Program-made: the position numbers and the translations under genes | Part shown: positions 18,250 through 27,416 of the stretch, in pieces | How positions within the stretch are numbered: the stretch's first letter is position 1 | How the letters are laid out: every line of letters begins with the position of its first letter | NCBI RefSeq assembly: GCF_022655595.1 | Contig: NZ_CP093379.1 | Coordinates: forward strand, 1,980,501 to 2,044,500 | Origin: Ignatzschineria rhizosphaerae | Lineage (GTDB): Bacteria > Pseudomonadota > Gammaproteobacteria > Cardiobacteriales > Wohlfahrtiimonadaceae | Length of the DNA: 64,000 nucleotides | Direction of reading: 5' to 3' | Notes under the pieces: generated by a model | Seen by the model: the letters and a program-made list of their open reading frames with translations, nothing else | Database searches by the model: none | What the model was told of the DNA's origin: nothing

Positions 18250-18852
18250 TTAATTAATGTTATAAAACTGACGGTTTACAATATCAAAAAAAGGGACCAC
18301 TTCTTCAACACCTGAAACATGACGAACAATATTAATTGCTTCGCGTGCTTCCGCTTCATTAACGATTCCCATTAAATAGACTTTTCGATTAGAAGTTTCC
18401 ACTTTCACATTCCCAGCATTAAATCCTTTTAATGTAATCCCTGTTGCTAAAGCAGATTTTACTTTTGCAGTAATCATCGTATCAGATGTAATGCTCGCTA
18501 AAGAGGCCTCTGGCGCAATAATCAACTCATTATGCACACTTTTTACATGCTCTGTTTTAGCCGCAACATCTTCTACTTCTAATCCTAATGCTTGCGTTGG
18601 GACTTCTCCTAAAAGAAGCACCTTACCGTTATAACTTAAAATGCTGATATGGGCTTTATTGCGCCCTGGCATCTGCCCGATCTTATTTTGAACTTTAACA
18701 GTAATCGCATTATCTTCTACGATTTGTCCGGCGGTACGGCGATCATTCACTCCTGCAGCGGTAGCACCCACACCACCTGCCAAAATTGCCGGAACACAAC
18801 CTGCTAAAACCACCATAAAACTACTTAATAATAAAAAACGCTTCAACATCAC
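18250..18852 (-). CDS. dolP: Outer-membrane BON-domain lipoprotein DolP (YraP)
   Basis: The 200-residue protein has a lipobox at VVLAGC (Cys about 19) followed by two BON domains (roughly 45-115 and 125-195, the second with SNRKVYLMGIVNEAEA). This is the DolP layout; in E. coli DolP binds anionic lipids at division sites and supports outer-membrane integrity. It follows diaA, as in E. coli (diaA-yraP), which supports the assignment. Confidence 0.9.
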   Translation of the reverse strand: MMLKRFLLLSSFMVVLAGCVPAILAGGVGATAAGVNDRRTAGQIVEDNAITVKVQNKIGQMPGRNKAHISILSYNGKVLLLGEVPTQALGLEVEDVAAKTEHVKSVHNELIIAPEASLASITSDTMITAKVKSALATGITLKGFNAGNVKVETSNRKVYLMGIVNEAEAREAINIVRHVSGVEEVVPFFDIVNRQFYNIN

Positions 18853-18931
18853 TGTCTCCTAGGATTTAATTTTAAACCTAATATCTCTATTGCTGAATGA
18901 ATCTTCTTTTGAAATGATAAAGCTCTATTTA

Positions 18932-19501
18932 TTAACGAAATACCTTGTCAATCATTGCGCACCAAATATGGATAACAAGAATATGCACCTCTTGTACGCG
19001 CGCAGTACGTTTACTTGGAACATTTACAAGATGTAAATTAGCAGATTCAATTTCGCGCATTTTACCGCCCGTTTCACCCGTTAACGCTAAAACAACCATC
19101 CCTTTCTTTAAGGCTTCTTCGATAGCTAAATTAATACTTTTTGAGTTACCACTAGTACTAATGGCAATCAATACATCGCCAGCTTGTCCTAATGCCATCA
19201 CCTGTTTTGAGAAAACTTCATCATAGCTATAATCATTAGCGATAGAGGTGAGGTTTGAACTATCTGTCGTTAAAGCAATTGCCGGCAATGGCGCACGCTC
19301 TGTTTCAAATCGATTCATAAGCTCAGCCGCAAAATGCTGCGCATCTGCTGCTGACCCACCATTCCCACACACAAGTACTTTCTTCCCTGATTGTAACGCC
19401 TGAATCATTAACTCCCCTGTTGCCTCAATCACCTCCGGCATTTTTTCAAGGGCTAATTGTTTAACTTCAAGGCTCTCTTTAATATGTGAAATTGCTGTCA
19501 T
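18932..19501 (-). CDS. diaA: SIS-domain protein DiaA (DnaA initiator-associating)
   Basis: DiaA is a tetrameric phosphosugar-isomerase-fold protein that promotes DnaA assembly at oriC in E. coli. The SIS core reads [19 protein letters not shown], with [17 protein letters not shown] and [10 protein letters not shown] following. I chose ATG 19501 ([10 protein letters not shown]) because GGAGAAG lies 6 bases before it; the frame is open to 19543 without another ribosome binding site. The result is 189 residues (E. coli DiaA 196). It could be mistaken for GmhA, but adjacency to dolP favours DiaA. Confidence 0.85.
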   Translation of the reverse strand: MTAISHIKESLEVKQLALEKMPEVIEATGELMIQALQSGKKVLVCGNGGSAADAQHFAAELMNRFETERAPLPAIALTTDSSNLTSIANDYSYDEVFSKQVMALGQAGDVLIAISTSGNSKSINLAIEEALKKGMVVLALTGETGGKMREIESANLHLVNVPSKRTARVQEVHILVIHIWCAMIDKVFR

Positions 19502-19517
19502 TTTATGCTTCTCCATA

Positions 19518-19553
19518 ATAGAAAAGACCCAGACATTTCTCATCTGAGTCTTT
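19518..19553 (-). terminator. Intrinsic terminator of rpoH
   Basis: AAGACTCAGA pairs with TCTGGGTCTT on the minus strand with a G-T pair, followed by TTCTATT. It lies in the 72-base gap between rpoH and diaA. Confidence 0.7.
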
Positions 19554-19573
19554 TACCAATTTTAATCAATCAA

Positions 19574-20452
19574 TTATACCGTTAACAGGTCTTTGATTTT
19601 ACTCATCGCCTGATTTTCAATTTGTCGAATTCTCTCTGCAGAGACTGAATACTTTTCAGCAAGCTCTGTTAATGTAGGTCGCTCTTCATCTTCATCACGC
19701 ATCCAACGCTGCATAATAATATCTTTGCTGCGAGGATCTAACTCGGCAAGCGCATTCCCTAACATTTCATTATTATGCGACGCATAATCTTCTCGCTCTA
19801 ATTCTTGAGATGGGTCTAATGTATTACTAGACAGCCAATCTGATGGACTAAAGTCCCCATCATCAGCATGACTTCCAACTGGCAGATCAAATGCTAAATC
19901 ATTAGAGAAAAGTCGCATTTCCATACGCTTTACTTCTGCTTTACTCACATTCAATTCTTTTGCAATATCAGCAGCTTCTTCATCAGTTAACCACTCTAAA
20001 GTCTCTTTTGATGATCTTAAATTAAAGAATAACTTACGCTGCGCTTTCGTTGTTGCAACTTTGACAATTCTCCAATTGCGGATCACAAACTCATGAATTT
20101 CTGATTTAATCCAATACACCGCAAAAGAGATTAATCGAACATTATAAGAAGGATCAAAACGTTTCACCGCCTTCATCAACCCGACATTCCCCTCTTGGAT
20201 CAAATCCACTAAAGGCAGACCATAGCCGGTATAGTTCTTCGCAATATGCACAACAAATTTTAAGTGGGACATAATCAGAGTTTGAGCGGCATGTAGATCC
20301 TCATGTTCAATCAAACGATAAGCAAGCGCTTGTTCTTCCTCCGCAGTTAAGGTCGGAATATCGCCAATAGCACTGATATAAGCGTCTAATCCATCTGCAA
20401 CAGAGGGAAAAGTATTGGCTCTTAGCACTAATTGTTTATCTTCACTCGGCAT
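19574..20452 (-). CDS. rpoH: RNA polymerase heat-shock sigma factor RpoH (sigma-32)
   Basis: RpoH directs transcription of heat-shock genes. Region 2 contains HLKFVVHIAKNYTGYGLPLVDLIQEGNVGLMKAVKRFDP. The RpoH-specific box QRKLFFNLR follows near 137, then the DEEA linker, and region 4 ends in LAEKYSVSAERIRQIENQAM. From ATG 20452 (MPSEDKQLVL) the protein has 292 residues (E. coli 284). GGAGG lies 8 bases upstream; the TTG at 20467 overlaps that Shine-Dalgarno and is rejected. It is transcribed from its own promoter, divergent from maeB. Confidence 0.96.
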   Translation of the reverse strand: MPSEDKQLVLRANTFPSVADGLDAYISAIGDIPTLTAEEEQALAYRLIEHEDLHAAQTLIMSHLKFVVHIAKNYTGYGLPLVDLIQEGNVGLMKAVKRFDPSYNVRLISFAVYWIKSEIHEFVIRNWRIVKVATTKAQRKLFFNLRSSKETLEWLTDEEAADIAKELNVSKAEVKRMEMRLFSNDLAFDLPVGSHADDGDFSPSDWLSSNTLDPSQELEREDYASHNNEMLGNALAELDPRSKDIIMQRWMRDEDEERPTLTELAEKYSVSAERIRQIENQAMSKIKDLLTV

Positions 20453-20545
20453 AAAATAGCCCTCCAAATCTTAGTCATAAAGGGGTGAAAAGATCGCAAC
20501 AAGCGATTTTTACGCAACCCTTTTCCAAAATTCTTAACACTCTTC

Positions 20546-20556
20546 ATTATAACAAA
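20546..20556 (-). promoter_or_regulatory. Candidate extended -10 promoter of rpoH
   Basis: On the minus strand TGTTATAAT gives an extended -10 (TGn-TATAAT) about 95 bases before the rpoH start. No -35 match is visible. Confidence 0.45.
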
Positions 20557-20792
20557 CTTGATCTACTACGTCCTTATTTAATGCACATTTAATCTTTTTA
20601 TAGATCACATAAATTTACGCACTATTTACTCAAAAAAGATGAACATTATCACAACGTTAGAAGCCATCATGGCAACCCCTTCTTTTTTTATAGGAGCACT
20701 AGTAGATTAGAATCAGAATCCTTGTTAGTATCTAAGACTTACTTCAAATTCAGTATAACAACCCAAAATTTCAGTATAAAGGATAGATCTCA
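20557..20792. other. Divergent rpoH/maeB intergenic region
   Basis: Besides the rpoH -10, the maeB side holds a 10-bp direct repeat TTCAGTATAA at 20749 and 20770, 21 bp apart (two helical turns). It could be a tandem regulator site or duplicated -10 sequence. No gene was recognised. Confidence 0.35.
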
Positions 20793-23117
20793 ATGGATTC
20801 TCCAAATAATAAAACTGAAGATCTTCGTATTGAAGCGCTTCGCTATCATGCACAACCTCAGCCTGGAAAAATTTCAGTTGAAGCCACTAAACCACTAGTC
20901 AACTCAAAAGACCTCTCTTTAGCATACTCTCCTGGCGTTGCTTACGCTTGTGAAGAGATTCAAAAAGACCCACTCACAGCGCTTGATTACACTTCACGCG
21001 GCAATCTTGTTGCGGTAATTAGTAACGGGACAGCAGTATTAGGTCTTGGCAATATCGGTCCGCTTGCGGGTAAACCCGTTATGGAAGGTAAAGGCGTTCT
21101 TTTTAAAAAATTCTCTAATATCGATGTTTTTGATATTGAAATTGACGAAACTGACCCTGATAAATTTATCGAGATCGTGGCTAGCCTCGAACCAACATTC
21201 GGCGGGATTAACTTAGAAGATATCAAGGCTCCTGAATGTTTCCAAATTGAGCAAGAACTTAAAAAACGCATGAATATCCCTGTTTTCCATGATGATCAAC
21301 ATGGAACAGCGATTATCACTGCTGCAGGGGTGTTAAATGCCCTCAAGCTTGCGGATAAAAAAATTGAAGAGATTAAACTCGTTTGTAGTGGCGCAGGTGC
21401 TGCGGCAATCTCTTGCTTAAATCTCTTAATGCAATTTGGTCTTAAAAAAGAAAATATCACTGTCTCAGACCGTGATGGTGTTGTAAATCATCACCGCGCT
21501 GAAGAGACACTTGATGAATATAAAGCATTCTTCTTACAACAAACCGACAAAATGACACTCGGCGAAATTATCGAAGATGCAGACGTATTTTTAGGTCTAT
21601 CAGCACCTGGCGTTTTAACCGCTGAAATGGTGACAAAAATGGCGCCTAATCCGCTCATTTTTGCATTAGCCAACCCTGAACCTGAAATCCGCCCAGAACT
21701 TGCGCATGCAGTTCGTCAAGATGCTATTTTAGCAACAGGACGCTCTGACTACCCTAACCAAGTCAACAACGTGCTCTGCTTCCCTTATCTTTTCCGCGGC
21801 GCACTCGATTGCGGCGCAACAGAGATCAATGAAGCAATGAAGATGGCGTGTGTAAAAGCTATTGCTGATCTTACGCATAAAGAGCCTACTGATGAAGTTT
21901 TACACGCATATCCTGGTGAAACACTTCGCTTTTCACGCCACTACATCATCCCAAAACCATTTGATCCTCGCTTAATTGTAGAGCTTCCTATTGCAGTTGC
22001 AAAAGCGGCAATGGAATCAGGGGTTGCACTTCGTCCGATTCAAGACTTTGAAGAGTACCGCCATCGCTTAAGCCAACATTTTAATAAAACCAATATGGCA
22101 ATGCGCCCTATCTTCAACCAAGCAAAAGAGAATGCACGTACAATTGCATACTGTGAAGGTGAAGATGAACGCGTACTTCGTGCCGTTTACCTTGTTAAGC
22201 AAGATCGCCTTGCAAACCCAATCCTTATTGGTCAACCAAAAGTGATCCAAAGAAGAATTGAAGAGCTTGGTATCAACCTTCCAACTAAAGTATTAACGCC
22301 AGAAGATAGCATCAGTAAAGATATTGATAGTGAATATGTACAAATTATCGACTATCGTAATCCTCCAATGCTTGATGAGTGTTCAGAAAAATACTATAGC
22401 GTCATGAAGCGCAAAGGGATTACGCCAGAACTTGCACGTCAACGCATGCAAACTCGTGGCAACCTTCTCTCGGCAATGCTTTTAGAGCTCGGCATGATTG
22501 ATGGTCAAATTAGTGGTGTGTTAGGTCAATATCACCGCCACGTCCACCATATCGTTGATGCCATTGGTCTTAAAAAAGATACCTCTCAACCAGCAGCGGT
22601 TAGCTTACTTCTTTCACCAAAGGGTCCTCTTTTCTTCTGCGATACGCATGTTAATGAAGACCCAACGGCTGAAGAGTTAGCTGATATCACTAAAATGGCA
22701 GCGGAAGTTGTGGCTCGCTTTGGTATCACTCCAAAAGTTGCGCTTCTTTCCCACTCAAACTTCGGTTCACGTGAATCGAAATTCTCAAGAAAGATGCAAG
22801 CAACCTTACAGATCCTTAAAGAGACAGCGCCAGAGCTTGAATGCGAAGGGGAGATGCAACCAGACCTTGCTATCTGGGAGCGCTACCGTAATGCTTACTT
22901 CCCTAATTCTGAATTAGAAGGCATGGCAAACCTCTTTATCTTTGCAAACATTGATACCGCTAACGTAACTTACAACTTTGTGCGCACCATTAGCGATAGC
23001 ATTGTTGTGGGACCAATCTTAACAGGTCCTTCAAAACCAGCTCACGTAGTAACCAATATTGCGACTGCAAGACGCATCGTTAACGTTACTGCAATGTGCG
23101 CAACTGACGCGATTTAA
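20793..23117 (+). CDS. maeB: NADP-dependent malic enzyme with C-terminal phosphotransacetylase domain
   Basis: MaeB oxidatively decarboxylates malate to pyruvate with NADP+. The N-terminal 430 residues are the malic enzyme, with [15 protein letters not shown] near 43, [13 protein letters not shown] near 166 and the nucleotide motif [15 protein letters not shown]. Residues from about 440 form the inactive-type phosphate acetyltransferase domain typical of MaeB, which mediates acetyl-CoA control in E. coli. Length is 774 residues (E. coli 759). AAGGAT precedes the ATG. It is monocistronic with a terminator. Confidence 0.96.
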   Translation: MDSPNNKTEDLRIEALRYHAQPQPGKISVEATKPLVNSKDLSLAYSPGVAYACEEIQKDPLTALDYTSRGNLVAVISNGTAVLGLGNIGPLAGKPVMEGKGVLFKKFSNIDVFDIEIDETDPDKFIEIVASLEPTFGGINLEDIKAPECFQIEQELKKRMNIPVFHDDQHGTAIITAAGVLNALKLADKKIEEIKLVCSGAGAAAISCLNLLMQFGLKKENITVSDRDGVVNHHRAEETLDEYKAFFLQQTDKMTLGEIIEDADVFLGLSAPGVLTAEMVTKMAPNPLIFALANPEPEIRPELAHAVRQDAILATGRSDYPNQVNNVLCFPYLFRGALDCGATEINEAMKMACVKAIADLTHKEPTDEVLHAYPGETLRFSRHYIIPKPFDPRLIVELPIAVAKAAMESGVALRPIQDFEEYRHRLSQHFNKTNMAMRPIFNQAKENARTIAYCEGEDERVLRAVYLVKQDRLANPILIGQPKVIQRRIEELGINLPTKVLTPEDSISKDIDSEYVQIIDYRNPPMLDECSEKYYSVMKRKGITPELARQRMQTRGNLLSAMLLELGMIDGQISGVLGQYHRHVHHIVDAIGLKKDTSQPAAVSLLLSPKGPLFFCDTHVNEDPTAEELADITKMAAEVVARFGITPKVALLSHSNFGSRESKFSRKMQATLQILKETAPELECEGEMQPDLAIWERYRNAYFPNSELEGMANLFIFANIDTANVTYNFVRTISDSIVVGPILTGPSKPAHVVTNIATARRIVNVTAMCATDAI

Positions 23118-23150
23118 TCTATCAATAGTTACATCAAACGTCATAAAGAT

Positions 23151-23202
23151 ACCCCTAAAAGGATGAAGGTGGTAAAATACCTACTCCTTTTTGGGGTTTT
23201 TA
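23151..23202 (+). terminator. Intrinsic terminator of maeB
   Basis: ACCCCTAAAAGGA pairs imperfectly with TCCTTTTTGGGGT around an inner hairpin (GGTGGTAAAATACC), ending in TTTTTAT. Confidence 0.75.
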
Positions 23203-23228
23203 TTTTTAAATAATAAGAAGTAAATATT

Positions 23229-23942
23229 ATGAGCCTAAAACGACTAACATTTTTTCTTACAACTCTCTTAATCCTATCTGCATGTTCTAGCGGTACTTAT
23301 ACCGTGAGATCTGGCGACTCATTGAGCCAAATTGCAAGTAATCATAAAATGTCAGTCAGTGACTTACAAAGACTTAATAATATCTCTAACCCCAATCATA
23401 TTCGGGTCGGACAAGTCCTAAAGGTTAGCGGTAAAGCAGGCTCAGCCGTTAGAAGTAATAATACAACCTCTAATAGAAATATTGCTGCAACCAACACAAC
23501 TCCTCAAAAAATAGCAACACGCGATAACACCGTTGTTACCCCAAAACCCGCAACACCTAAAGATCAGGTCTCTACTGGGATTAGCGGCTGGGTAAAACCA
23601 ACGGAAGGTACTGTTGTTAAAAGCTACAACCCTAACATTCCAGGCCAAAAAGGTATACAAATTGCCGGAACGGTTAATCAACCGATTAAAGCCGCCCATG
23701 ATGGTGAAGTCGTCTTTGCAGGTGCTGGAAATTCAGGATATGGGCAGCTGATTATCGTTCGCCATAACGCGAACACTTATACCGCTTATGGCTATCTCTC
23801 CTCTATTAATGTGCGAGAAGGCGCTAAAGTAAAGAAAGGTCAAACAATTGCCGGCATGGGCAATAGCTTTGATGGAAGAACGGTACTCTACTTTGAGATC
23901 CGCACCAAAGGCCAAACAGTTAACCCGATGAATTATATTTAA
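23229..23942 (+). CDS. LysM/LytM lipoprotein, NlpD-like cell-wall hydrolase activator
   Basis: The 237-residue protein has a lipobox LILSAC (Cys about 19), a LysM peptidoglycan-binding domain at about 23-70 (YTVRSGDSLSQIASNHKMS) and an Asn/Thr-rich linker. A LytM/M23 domain runs from about 120 to the end. The M23 zinc ligands are missing: the HxxxD site reads GIQIAG and the HLHFEIR site reads VLYFEIR. Such degenerate LytM domains, as in NlpD and EnvC, activate amidases rather than cut. The usual nlpD neighbours surE, pcm and rpoS are not here. Whether it is the true NlpD or a paralogue cannot be told. Confidence 0.85.
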   Translation: MSLKRLTFFLTTLLILSACSSGTYTVRSGDSLSQIASNHKMSVSDLQRLNNISNPNHIRVGQVLKVSGKAGSAVRSNNTTSNRNIAATNTTPQKIATRDNTVVTPKPATPKDQVSTGISGWVKPTEGTVVKSYNPNIPGQKGIQIAGTVNQPIKAAHDGEVVFAGAGNSGYGQLIIVRHNANTYTAYGYLSSINVREGAKVKKGQTIAGMGNSFDGRTVLYFEIRTKGQTVNPMNYI

Positions 23943-23953
23943 GGAATACTCAG

Positions 23954-24066
23954 TATAGTAGAGCATCCTCGGCTTAGAAGTTACTCAGAAGTTTCTAAAT
24001 CAGATTGCTGGCATCCCATTACGAGAAGGGTAAGAATCGATCTATCCGGCACTGTGCAAGCTAGTT
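23954..24066 (+). repeat. Family A repeat, truncated copy A7
   Basis: It starts TATAGTAGAGC just after the lipoprotein gene. It keeps CAGATTGCTGGCATC, ACGAGAAGG, CTATCCGGCACTGTGCAAGC and then stops at GTT where B2 begins. The right third is absent. Confidence 0.65.
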
Positions 24067-24281
24067 TATAGTAAAATCGGTTAAAAAAAGCACATCTTAA
24101 ACAGCTGGCACGGGATTTTAGAAAGAATATGAAACATTCCCTCCAGCCGTACATCAATCTATAAAGGTGCGTATTAAACAATGTTTGCAAGATGCGGGAT
24201 AGAACATATTGCTTATTGCTTATTGCTAATAGCAAGCGCACTGGCATTGCAATCAGTTTGCTTTGAACCCATTTCACTATA
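24067..24281 (-). repeat. Family B miniature repeat, copy B2
   Basis: This 215-bp element starts TATAGTAAAATCGGTTAAAA and ends GAACCCATTTCACTATA. Read on the minus strand it aligns end to end with B1. Terminal inverted repeats begin TATAGT on both sides. Confidence 0.85.
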
Positions 24282-24312
24282 ACTAAAAACAATCAAAAGC
24301 TATTAACTTCTA

Positions 24313-24348
24313 ATAAAAAATGACCAATATTCAATGGTCGTTTTTTAT
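24313..24348. terminator. Bidirectional intrinsic terminator downstream of pcnB
   Basis: AAAAAATGACCA and ATGGTCGTTTTTT form the stem, with A- and T-runs outside. It lies 35 bases after the pcnB stop on the minus strand. Confidence 0.85.
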
Positions 24349-24382
24349 TCTTAAGATTTATATCTTAACAGCTGCTTTCATA

Positions 24383-25768
24383 TTAAGCATCACTACTCTT
24401 ACGAGCGACTCGCCTTCTTCTAGGTCTGCGACGTCTTTTTTGAGAATCATCACCCTGCTTTTCATCGCGGTTTTTCTGATGCCGCGTTACTTCTCGGCGA
24501 ACTTCTTGCTTACCTTCTCGGCGCTCTTGGCGATTTTCTTCCCGCTCTTGCTCTGCCAATATAGCTTCATATTCAGCAAATTGCGTAGCCCAATACTGCG
24601 CCTTCTCAAGAACGTCAGTATCTTCATTCGCTTCAGCACGAAGCAGTAAAAAATCATACGCTGCTTTAAAGCGTGGATGCTCCATTAAACGCTTAGGGCT
24701 CCGAATAACCTTTGCTTGCAATCTAAACTGAAACACCCAAAGATCTTCAATAAACTCTCGCACATAACGAGGGATAACCGTAATTTGATGCTGCACTTTA
24801 AAAGCATCATCAATCGCCATTTTTGAGGCATCACTATAACGCATCCCACCTGCAACCAAACTCTCAAAGCGCTCCATAAATGGCGCCCATAAAAGTGATG
24901 CGTAAACAAAGTAAGGAGAACTTGTTAAGCCCTGCTTAGCTCTTGCGTCGGAATTTTTAAGTGATTTTAAAAGCAGATGCTCATCTGGGAATCCTTGAGC
25001 TTTAAGTGCCTTGTAAGTTAAGGGGAATAAGATCCCAAAGAGCTCATGCTCCATCATACTGTGATAGGATTTCTCCCCATGCCCCGTTAAAAAGAGCTTA
25101 AGAACCTCATCATACATTCTTGCCGGAGAAACACTCTCTAAAAGCTGACGGTGCTCGGCAATAGGCGGTAATAACGCCTGATCAATCTTAAACCCGAGCT
25201 TTGCCTGAAAGCGTACAGCTCTTAAGATACGAACAGGATCTTCCATAAATCGATCCGTCGGATCACCAATCAAACGAAGCGTTTGGTTTTGCAGGTCTTG
25301 ATAACCCCCACAATAATCAATAATCGTTTGATCACGCACATCATAAAAGAGCGCATTGACCGTAAAATCTCGGCGCATCGCATCTTCATCGATTGTGCCA
25401 TAAATATTATCTCGCGTGACAAAACCATCATCATTTGTCTGATAATGCTTTGATTTATCCCCCGCATCATTTGAACGAAAGGTTGCAACTTCAATAATCT
25501 CACGCCCAAATACAACGTGAACAAGCCTAAATCGTCGCCCAATAATACGGCTATTACGAAATACTTTACGGATCTCACTAGGATGCGCATCTGTGACGAT
25601 ATCAAAATCTTTCGGCGCAAGCCCTAACAGAAGATCACGAACGCCCCCACCCACTAAATAAGCATTAAAGCCTGCGCTATTAAGCTTATTAATGACCGTT
25701 AGAGAATTCCTAGAAATCTGACGATTTCTAATAGAGTGATCTTTCGAATGGTAGATCTTAGGATTCAT
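24383..25768 (-). CDS. pcnB: Poly(A) polymerase I PcnB
   Basis: PcnB adds 3' poly(A) tails that target RNAs for decay. The class II nucleotidyltransferase core is near the N-terminus: LVGGGVRDLLLG, PKDFDIVTDA (catalytic aspartates) and RRFRLVHVVFGREIIEVATFR. The RNA-binding helical domain and a very basic C-terminal tail (RRRRPRRRRVARKSSDA) follow. I use ATG 25768 (MNPKIYHSK, 461 residues) because GGAG lies 9 bases upstream and the longer frame to 25834 would run through the rpsI terminator. E. coli PcnB has 465 residues. Confidence 0.92.
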   Translation of the reverse strand: MNPKIYHSKDHSIRNRQISRNSLTVINKLNSAGFNAYLVGGGVRDLLLGLAPKDFDIVTDAHPSEIRKVFRNSRIIGRRFRLVHVVFGREIIEVATFRSNDAGDKSKHYQTNDDGFVTRDNIYGTIDEDAMRRDFTVNALFYDVRDQTIIDYCGGYQDLQNQTLRLIGDPTDRFMEDPVRILRAVRFQAKLGFKIDQALLPPIAEHRQLLESVSPARMYDEVLKLFLTGHGEKSYHSMMEHELFGILFPLTYKALKAQGFPDEHLLLKSLKNSDARAKQGLTSSPYFVYASLLWAPFMERFESLVAGGMRYSDASKMAIDDAFKVQHQITVIPRYVREFIEDLWVFQFRLQAKVIRSPKRLMEHPRFKAAYDFLLLRAEANEDTDVLEKAQYWATQFAEYEAILAEQEREENRQERREGKQEVRREVTRHQKNRDEKQGDDSQKRRRRPRRRRVARKSSDA

Positions 25769-25782
25769 AGAATCTCTACTCC

Positions 25783-25813
25783 AAAAAGAAAAGCCTTTCG
25801 TAAGAAAGGCTTT
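25783..25813 (-). terminator. Intrinsic terminator of rplM-rpsI
   Basis: On the minus strand AAAGCCTTTC pairs with GAAAGGCTTT across a 4-base loop and is followed by TCTTTTT. It lies between rpsI and the pcnB start and helps to fix that start. Confidence 0.88.
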
Positions 25814-25848
25814 GATATTTTTTATCATACTCAAAATATCGGTATAAA

Positions 25849-26241
25849 TTAACGTTTTGAGAACTGTGTTGCACGACGTGCGCCGCGAAGACCAACTTTC
25901 TTACGCTCAACGCTACGTGGGTCACGTGTTACAAATCCTGCTTTACGTAATGGAGCGCGGTTCGCTTCATCATACTCAACGAGTGCACGAGTTAAACCGT
26001 GACGAATTGCCCCAGCTTGTCCGCTCATACCGCCACCTTTTACAGTAACGATAATATCAAATTGACCTTCTGCTTCTAAAAGCTCTAAAGGTTGACGAAC
26101 GATCATACGTGATACTTCACGTGGAAAGTACTCATCAAGCGGTTTATTATTAACAATAATGCTGCCTGTACCTTTACGTAAAAATACGCGTGCTGCTGAT
26201 CTTTTACGTCTTCCAGTACCGTAGTTTTGGTTAGCTGCCAT
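25849..26241 (-). CDS. rpsI: 30S ribosomal protein S9
   Basis: S9 is the small-subunit protein whose C-terminal SKR tail reaches the P-site tRNA. The 130 residues match the E. coli length. Visible signatures are [34 protein letters not shown] and the C-terminal ATQFSKR. It follows rplM by 19 bases, the universal order. Confidence 0.98.
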   Translation of the reverse strand: MAANQNYGTGRRKRSAARVFLRKGTGSIIVNNKPLDEYFPREVSRMIVRQPLELLEAEGQFDIIVTVKGGGMSGQAGAIRHGLTRALVEYDEANRAPLRKAGFVTRDPRSVERKKVGLRGARRATQFSKR

Positions 26242-26260
26242 AATAATTCTCTCTTCCTAA

Positions 26261-26689
26261 TTAGATGTCTAAAACTTTTGGTTGCTGTGCTGCGTGTGCA
26301 TGCTCAGGACCTGCGTAAACTTTAAGCTTGCGAAGCATATCTCTTCCTAAAGCATTTTTAGGGAGCATGCCTTTTACAGCTAACTCGATAACATTCGCAG
26401 GTTTAGTTTGTAACATCTTCTCAAGAGTTGTTTCTCTTAAATGACCAACATAACCAGTATGCTTGTAATAGATCTTTTGTTGAAGCTTGTTACCACTTAC
26501 ACGGATTTTTTCCGCATTGACAATAACAATGTAATCACCTGTATCTACGTGAGGTGTAAATTCAGGCTTATGCTTACCGCGTAAGCGTCTTGCAACCTCT
26601 GTAGCTAAACGTCCGAGGGTTTTTCCTTCTGCATCAATTAAAAACCATTCACGGGTTACTTCAGCAGGCTTTGCACTAAATGTTTTCAT
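26261..26689 (-). CDS. rplM: 50S ribosomal protein L13
   Basis: L13 is an early assembly protein of the large subunit. From ATG 26689 ([15 protein letters not shown]) it has 142 residues, the same as E. coli. GGAG lies 8 bases upstream; the frame continues to a TTG at 26701 that covers the Shine-Dalgarno and is rejected. The signature [17 protein letters not shown] and the [19 protein letters not shown] segment are present. It heads the rplM-rpsI operon behind a structured leader. Confidence 0.98.
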   Translation of the reverse strand: MKTFSAKPAEVTREWFLIDAEGKTLGRLATEVARRLRGKHKPEFTPHVDTGDYIVIVNAEKIRVSGNKLQQKIYYKHTGYVGHLRETTLEKMLQTKPANVIELAVKGMLPKNALGRDMLRKLKVYAGPEHAHAAQQPKVLDI

Positions 26690-26748
26690 CGAAAACTCCA
26701 AAATAAAAATTCACTAACAAAAAAACTTAAAATCCAACATCTATTCCT

Positions 26749-26783
26749 CCGGTAACGTGAATACCGGTTAAGAGCGAACTCTT
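26749..26783 (-). promoter_or_regulatory. Two stem-loops in the rplM leader, candidate L13 autoregulatory element
   Basis: In the RNA sense, AAGAG-UUCG-CUCUU forms a tetraloop hairpin (26770-26783). It is followed by CCGGTA-UUCACGU-UACCGG (26749-26767). Both stems are perfect and sit in a roughly 140-nt leader upstream of rplM. L13 represses its own operon through the leader in E. coli, so an analogous role is plausible, but the sequence match to that leader was not checked. Confidence 0.5.
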
Positions 26784-26834
26784 GGGATATTGGCTTTAAA
26801 TCAACGTTAGGGGTCGCTGGTAAACGATCTCGGC

Positions 26835-26863
26835 ATTTTACGCAATCTATGGATAAATATCAA
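26835..26863 (-). promoter_or_regulatory. Sigma-70 promoter of rplM-rpsI
   Basis: On the minus strand TTGATA and TAAAAT are separated by exactly 17 bp. Transcription should start near 26828, giving a leader of about 140 nt. Confidence 0.75.
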
Positions 26864-27025
26864 GCTTATTACGCTCTTTCACACTTTGATTCTCTGAAAT
26901 TAATTAAAACAGCATAAAAAGCCCCGATACCTGCTTTTATTATTTATCCTAAGCCCTTTTCTTATTATCTATATAAGGGGAGTTATCTATATAGAAAGTC
27001 ATCTAAGAAATCTTGACAAGAAAGA

Positions 27026-27182
27026 TATCCTGAAATGAGTTTAAAAGTCACTTAATCAAGTTCCCGCGCATCGGTTATAAGAGATGCCGAAATCATTCTA
27101 CCCGGCAGCGTACAAGTTGAGTTAATTTACACGTTGTACTGTTTTACCTTTAAAGTAACGTCTTTTACTGAGAATGATTTTA
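27026..27182 (+). repeat. Family A repeat, diverged copy A2
   Basis: This copy of about 157 bp keeps GAGTTTAAAAGTCACTTAAT, GCGCATCGGTTATAAGAGA, CTACCCGGCAGCGTACAAG and the right-hand GTCTTTTACTGAGAATGA. Both TATA ends have decayed, so it is probably an old insertion. Confidence 0.65.
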
Positions 27183-27416
27183 TCAAAATTCAGACATCAA
27201 GCCATAATAACGATAACTATTTGCAATTAGCAATTATATCCATAAAATAATGAATATCCATTTTAGTTATAAAAAATGACAAAGCTGTTTAAAAGCGCCT
27301 CTATCGCCATTTTTTTTACGATAAAAGCTAAAAACATGAACAGCTATCAACAACGAAGAAACTTCTCATTGCTTCTTGAAATTGATGAGATCTCACCACT
27401 TTTGGAGATAAAATTC

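Noticed and set aside
23981-24292. A 103-codon open frame on the minus strand
   Set aside because: It spans B2 and part of A7 only, so it is repeat sequence rather than a gene.
24320-24649. Plus-strand open frame of 109 codons opposite pcnB
   Set aside because: It is antisense to the basic C-terminal tail of PcnB; the hydrophobic translation is a mirror of that composition.
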